From Sphingomonas sp. (GTDB lineage Bacteria; Pseudomonadota; Alphaproteobacteria; Sphingomonadales; Sphingomonadaceae), in assembly GCF_019746665.1 (NCBI RefSeq), contig NZ_JAIERS010000002.1, positions 1 through 64,000 of the forward strand: DNA of 64,000 bases, written 5' to 3'. The position numbers were made by a program, and so were the translations under genes. The notes under the pieces are model-generated. The model made no database searches, had not been told where the DNA came from, and worked only from the letters and a program-made list of their open reading frames with translations. This document shows, one piece after another, positions 59,680 to 64,000 of this stretch (its first letter is position 1; each line of letters starts with the position of its first letter).

Positions 59680-60152
59680 CAATAGGCTCCCACAGGAACC
59701 TCCCCATGCACCGCATGGGGAGGGGGACCGCCCGCAGGGCGGTGGAGGGGCAAGGCGACGCTTGCCACGATCGCTTCGGCGACTTGTTCGGGATCGGCGA
59801 GCACATCGCCGGCCGCGACGCGGATCACGCGCAGGCCATGCGCGGCAAGGAACGCATCCTTAGCGGCGTCACGCTCCGGCTGATCGCCGCAATCATGCGC
59901 GTGGCCGTCGATTTCGACGACCAAGCGAGCCGCCGGCGCGTAAAGATCAAGCACATAGGGCGGTAGCGGGTGTTGCTTGCGAAATTTGAGGCCCAGTGCC
60001 CGGCGTCGCAGGCAGCGCCACAACAGAACTTCGGGCAAGCTCATCCTTTTGCGGAGTTGCCGCGCTCGCCGCAGCGTCGCTGCCCCTCCACCGTTCGCCG
60101 ATGGCGAACGGTCCCCCTCCCCATGCGGGGCATGGGGAGGTTCGGCTCTCAC
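59679..60152 (-). CDS. DUF559 (VSR-like endonuclease fold) protein between pntAA and pntAB
   Basis: A 157-residue protein. The DUF559 core reads RARQLRKRMSLPEVLLWRCLRRRALGLKFRKQHPLPPYVLDLYAPAARLVVEIDGHAHD, with the PD-(D/E)xK-type residues DLY...VEIDGHAH, then RVIRVAAGDVLADPEQV. Family members resemble very-short-patch-repair endonucleases. The first 26 residues and the last 20 are read from the inverted repeats that frame it. GTG 60152 was taken; ATG 60044 is the next start but truncates the domain. The stop overlaps the pntAB start by one base. Confidence 0.82.
   Translation of the reverse strand: MRAEPPHAPHGEGDRSPSANGGGAATLRRARQLRKRMSLPEVLLWRCLRRRALGLKFRKQHPLPPYVLDLYAPAARLVVEIDGHAHDCGDQPERDAAKDAFLAAHGLRVIRVAAGDVLADPEQVAEAIVASVALPLHRPAGGPPPHAVHGEVPVGAY
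59696..59752. repeat. Left repeat framing the DUF559 gene
   Basis: Starts GAACCTCCCCATGC and folds into two hairpins: CCTCCCCATG/CATGGGGAGG and ACCGCCC/GGGCGGT, ending GGAGGGGCA. It matches the inverted copy at 60081-60143 at both ends and in the first hairpin; only the second stem differs, keeping its pairing. It begins 17 bases before the pntAB ATG. Confidence 0.85.
60081..60143. repeat. Right repeat framing the DUF559 gene (inverted copy)
   Basis: On the minus strand it reads GAACCTCCCCATGC, hairpin, GGGGGACCG, a stem GTTCGCC/GGCGAAC, CGGTGGAGGGGCA. The outer sequence and first hairpin equal the left copy except for one loop base. It provides codons for the N-terminus of the DUF559 ORF. 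Confidence 0.85.
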
Positions 60153-60186
60153 CGATGCTGCCCCCGGTTGCGGACGCCAACGAAAG

Positions 60187-61308
60187 TCACCCCAACAGCC
60201 TCGGGTTCACCACCTGGCCGTCCTTGGTCAGCCGGATCGCGTCGCCGATCTCGGCGTCGAGCACCGGGCGCTTGGCTTCCTTGTCCCAGAAGGCCGAGAG
60301 GAAATTGAACAGGTTGCGCGCATAGAGCGCCGAGGCGTCGGCGGCGAGGCGGCTTGGCATGTTGCGATGGCCGACGATCCGCACCCCGTGGCGCTCGACC
60401 ACCTCGCCCGGCACCGACCCTTCCACATTGCCGCCCTGTTCGACCGCGAGATCGACGATCACCGAACCCGGGCGCATCGAGGCGATCTGCGCGTCGCTCA
60501 CCAGCCGCGGCGCCGCGCGGCCGGGGATCAGCGCGGTCGTGATCACGATGTCCTGCTTGGCGATGTGCGACGAGACCAACTCGGCCTGCGCCGCCTGATA
60601 TTCGGCCGACATCTCGGTCGCATAGCCGCCGCTGCCCTCGCCCTCGATCCCCGCCACCTTCTCGACGAAGATCGGCTTGGCGCCGAGCGAGAGGATCTGC
60701 TCCTTGGTCGCGGCGCGCACGTCGGTGGCGGAGATCTGCGCGCCGAGCCGCCGCGCGGTCGCGATCGCCTGCAGCCCGGCGACGCCCACCCCCATCACGA
60801 ACACGCGCGCGGCCGAGACCGTGCCCGCCGCGGTCATCATCATCGGGAATGCGCGGCCATATTCGGCCGCCGCGTCGAGCACCGCCTTATAGCCCGCGAG
60901 GTTCGCCTGGCTGGAAAGCACGTCCATTGACTGGGCGCGGGTGATGCGCGGCATGAACTCCATCGCCAGCGCCTCGAACCCCGCCGCCGCATAGGCGTCG
61001 ACCCGGCCGCGCTCGCCGAACGGGTTGAGGATCGCCGCCAGCCACGCGCCGGGCTTGGCGCCGGCAAGGCTCGCCGGATCAGGCCCCTGCACGCCGAGCA
61101 CGATATCGGCGTCCGCCAACACCCCCGCCCGGTCGGCGATCGTCGCTCCCGCCTCGGCATAGGCGGCGTCGGCGATCGCCGCGCCATCGCCCGCGCCCGC
61201 TTCCACCGCCAGCGTCGCGCCGAGCTGGCCAAGCTTCTTCACCGTCTCCGGGGTCGCGGCGACTCTGCGCTCCCCAACGACTTGCTCCTTGAGGACCGCG
61301 ATTTTCAT
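60187..61308 (-). CDS. pntAA: Transhydrogenase alpha subunit, NAD-binding part
   Basis: A 373-residue soluble subunit (domain I) that binds NAD(H). MKIAVLKEQVVGERRVAATPETVKKL begins it, as usual for Rhodospirillum-type PntAA. Landmarks are AMEFMPRITRAQSMDVLSSQANLAGYKAV, VFVMGVGVAGLQAIATARRLGA and SVIVDLAVEQGGN. It is preceded on the same strand by a cytochrome oxidase subunit IV peptide (5 bases) and followed, after 34 bases, by the inserted DUF559 gene. Confidence 0.95.
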   Translation of the reverse strand: MKIAVLKEQVVGERRVAATPETVKKLGQLGATLAVEAGAGDGAAIADAAYAEAGATIADRAGVLADADIVLGVQGPDPASLAGAKPGAWLAAILNPFGERGRVDAYAAAGFEALAMEFMPRITRAQSMDVLSSQANLAGYKAVLDAAAEYGRAFPMMMTAAGTVSAARVFVMGVGVAGLQAIATARRLGAQISATDVRAATKEQILSLGAKPIFVEKVAGIEGEGSGGYATEMSAEYQAAQAELVSSHIAKQDIVITTALIPGRAAPRLVSDAQIASMRPGSVIVDLAVEQGGNVEGSVPGEVVERHGVRIVGHRNMPSRLAADASALYARNLFNFLSAFWDKEAKRPVLDAEIGDAIRLTKDGQVVNPRLLG

Positions 61309-61313
61309 GGGGC

Positions 61314-61442
61314 TCAGCGCCAGGCGAGAATGGCGGCGACGAGCAGGCCGGCGACGACGCCGACCGCGCCGCCGACCTTCAGCAGCGTCAGCACCTTGTC
61401 GTACGTCGCGCGGTTGGTCTGGATGTCGCCATTGCCGGCCAT
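61314..61442 (-). CDS. aa3-type cytochrome c oxidase subunit IV peptide
   Basis: A 42-residue protein too short for most gene finders. MAGNGDIQTNRATYDKVLTLLK is soluble, followed by one transmembrane helix VGGAVGVVAGLLVAAILAW. The layout matches the bacterial aa3 oxidase subunit IV family (COX4_pro_2) of alphaproteobacteria. The core oxidase genes are not in the window. It starts the pnt operon, 5 bases before pntAA, an order I recall from other sphingomonads. Confidence 0.82.
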   Translation of the reverse strand: MAGNGDIQTNRATYDKVLTLLKVGGAVGVVAGLLVAAILAWR

Positions 61443-61577
61443 GATCGCTCCTCGAAATCCAAATTCACGCAAACCTTAACCGCGGCTTGCGCGCCCGCCA
61501 AGTCCCCTGGGCCTTAAGCCGGCTTTTACCCCAGCCGCGCTACGCCACTGCCCTGATTTTGGACAGTGGGGACAGGC

Positions 61578-62993
<1,416 letters not shown>

Positions 62994-63000
62994 GCGGCGC

Positions 63001-63549
63001 TTAAGGCCGACGCTGCATCGACGAGCGTTTCTTCTCCTGATCGGCTTGCACGGGTACGCCAAGTTCGGTGCGAAGCGCGTCGCTGATCAGCGTGCGGTCA
63101 TACGGATCTTGGGTGACGGTGCCCGCCGCGGGCGACTTATACTGCGTGCCATAGATTTGGGGCTGCTCGATCGTCATGAGGTAGCGATCGAGCGTCGCCG
63201 CCGCGATCCAGCTTGCCGCATGATTGCCCTTTGTCATCGCGACCATCGCCAGCGTGTGCGCGAGCAGATAGTCGCCTGGCTTGTCGCCGTGCTGAAAAAT
63301 GAAGGCGGCGCGTTCATAGTCTTGGCCGGTGTGGAGCGCGCCAGCCTTGAGCAGCGCTTCGGTCCGCGCCTTGCGCGCCTTGTCTTCGGCGATCATCTTT
63401 TGGAAGTAAGCGGGCGTTACATCCTTGGGGATGTTCGCGCGCACGGCCTGATCGGCTTCATAAATCTGCGCCATCTCGGCATTGTCGGTAAGTTGCTGTG
63501 CCGAAGCGGGTGCGGCGAACGTCAGCAACAGCGCGGCAAGATACTTCAT
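63001..63549 (-). CDS. Hypothetical secreted protein (DUF6624-like)
   Basis: A 182-residue protein with a signal peptide (MKYLAALLLTFAAPASAQQ, cleavage near residue 18). The mature part is helical: VTPAYFQKMIAEDKARKARTEALLKAGALHTGQDYERAAFIFQHGDKPGDYLLAHTLAMVAMTKGNHAASWIAAATLDRYLM, ending with IEQPQIYGTQY. The last phrases recall DUF6624 proteins; this is from memory. ATG 63549 overlaps the stop of the deacetylase-like gene by four bases. Function unknown. Confidence 0.65.
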   Translation of the reverse strand: MKYLAALLLTFAAPASAQQLTDNAEMAQIYEADQAVRANIPKDVTPAYFQKMIAEDKARKARTEALLKAGALHTGQDYERAAFIFQHGDKPGDYLLAHTLAMVAMTKGNHAASWIAAATLDRYLMTIEQPQIYGTQYKSPAAGTVTQDPYDRTLISDALRTELGVPVQADQEKKRSSMQRRP

Positions 63550-64000
63550 CGCCACCCCTCCAAAAAGCGCGCGACATTCGCGCCCAGCGCCTCGATCGCA
63601 TAGCCGCCCTCCATCAGCAGCACGCTCGGCCAGCCGGCGGCGGCGATGTCGCGCGCGAGGATCGCGTAATCCCCGGTCGTCAGCTTGAAATGGCTGATCG
63701 GATCGCCCTCCCAGGTGTCCGCGCCGAAGCTCACCACCAGCAGGTCGGGACCGAAGCGTGCGATCGCCTCCAGCGCCCGCGCCTGCGCGCGGCGGAAAGC
63801 GTCGAGCCTGGTCCCCTGCGGCAGCGGCAGGTTGAGCGTCGCGCCTTCGCCCTCCCCCGCGCCGCGCTCATCGGCATGGCCCCAGTAGAAAGGGTAATCG
63901 GTCGCCGGATCGGCATGGAGCGAGGCGTAGAACACGTCGCCGCGCGTCCAGAAAATGTCCTGGGTGCCGTTGCCGTGGTGATAATCGATGTCGAGCACCG
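63546..64000 (-). CDS. Histone deacetylase / acetylpolyamine amidohydrolase family, C-terminal part
   Basis: The C-terminal 151 codons of an HDAC-superfamily zinc hydrolase, cut by the right edge. LDIDYHHGNGTQDIFW contains the zinc-binding Asp and His of the family and is followed by DVFYASLHADPATDYPFYWG, GPDLLVVSFGADTWEGDPISHFKLTTGDY (second zinc Asp) and LLMEGGYAIEALGANVARFLEGW. Bacterial members remove acetyl groups from polyamines or other small amides. The N-terminal half is outside the window. Confidence 0.88.
   Translation of the reverse strand, partial: VLDIDYHHGNGTQDIFWTRGDVFYASLHADPATDYPFYWGHADERGAGEGEGATLNLPLPQGTRLDAFRRAQARALEAIARFGPDLLVVSFGADTWEGDPISHFKLTTGDYAILARDIAAAGWPSVLLMEGGYAIEALGANVARFLEGWR

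Overview
The window is about 70% G+C with coding packed on both strands. Gene content points to an alphaproteobacterium of the order Sphingomonadales, probably Sphingomonas or a close relative. Supporting signs are a very large TonB-dependent receptor of the sphingomonad type, PhaR, a MipZ-type division ATPase, plsY-dprA-topA near one another, an alphaproteobacterial aa3 oxidase subunit IV peptide, split pntAA/pntAB/pntB, a pgmG-like phosphomutase, and the adjacent pair bchE-bchJ of bacteriochlorophyll synthesis. Several families of palindromic repeats also fit. The assignment rests on content and composition only; no rRNA is present.

Layout, left to right. 1-9.1 kb: tandem TonB-like proteins (the first cut by the window edge), a cupin/ArsR pair, a nitronate monooxygenase-like enzyme, aspartokinase, ubiG, a GT39-like membrane glycosyltransferase and a methyltransferase-like protein with a signal peptide. 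9.2-12 kb: a polyhydroxyalkanoate module (phaR, a short PhaC-like hydrolase, thiolase) closed by a terminator. 12-19.9 kb: a 1265-residue TonB-dependent receptor with its own terminator, alanine racemase, an MHS-type transporter and a 3-hydroxyisobutyrate dehydrogenase.

19.9-27.2 kb is the most coherent accessory block. On one strand it holds SPFH-SHOCT protein, two DUF4178 proteins, a 53-residue membrane peptide, a DUF350 protein, a membrane-anchored spermidine-synthase-like enzyme, a Tat-type flavin amine-oxidase-like protein and SpeD, several of them overlapping by a few bases. It reads as a membrane system that makes or modifies polyamines. 27-38 kb: a DJ-1/PfpI protein, DedA, a class A PBP, a LacI regulator, murI, plsY, dprA, then a four-gene unit (membrane protein, winged-helix regulator, small protein, B12-binding radical SAM) carrying two matching palindromes, and a hemerythrin-like protein. 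38-54 kb: topA, panC, mipZ with a DnaJ-like partner, a phosphomutase, a surface-glycan set (GT4, GT2, GtrA, methyltransferase, GT-C protein), then marC, folD, yggT, argB, ruvC.

54-64 kb: bchE-bchJ preceded by a perfect FNR-type palindrome, with the end of bchJ running into an antisense tRNA-Val; then the proton-translocating transhydrogenase operon, interrupted between pntAA and pntAB by a DUF559 endonuclease-like gene framed by inverted copies of a palindromic repeat; then a sigma-54 activator, a small secreted protein, and a histone-deacetylase/acetylpolyamine-amidohydrolase gene cut by the right edge. Two repeat families beginning TAGAG supply the stop codon of four separate genes. No CRISPR array, rRNA, integrase or transposase was seen.
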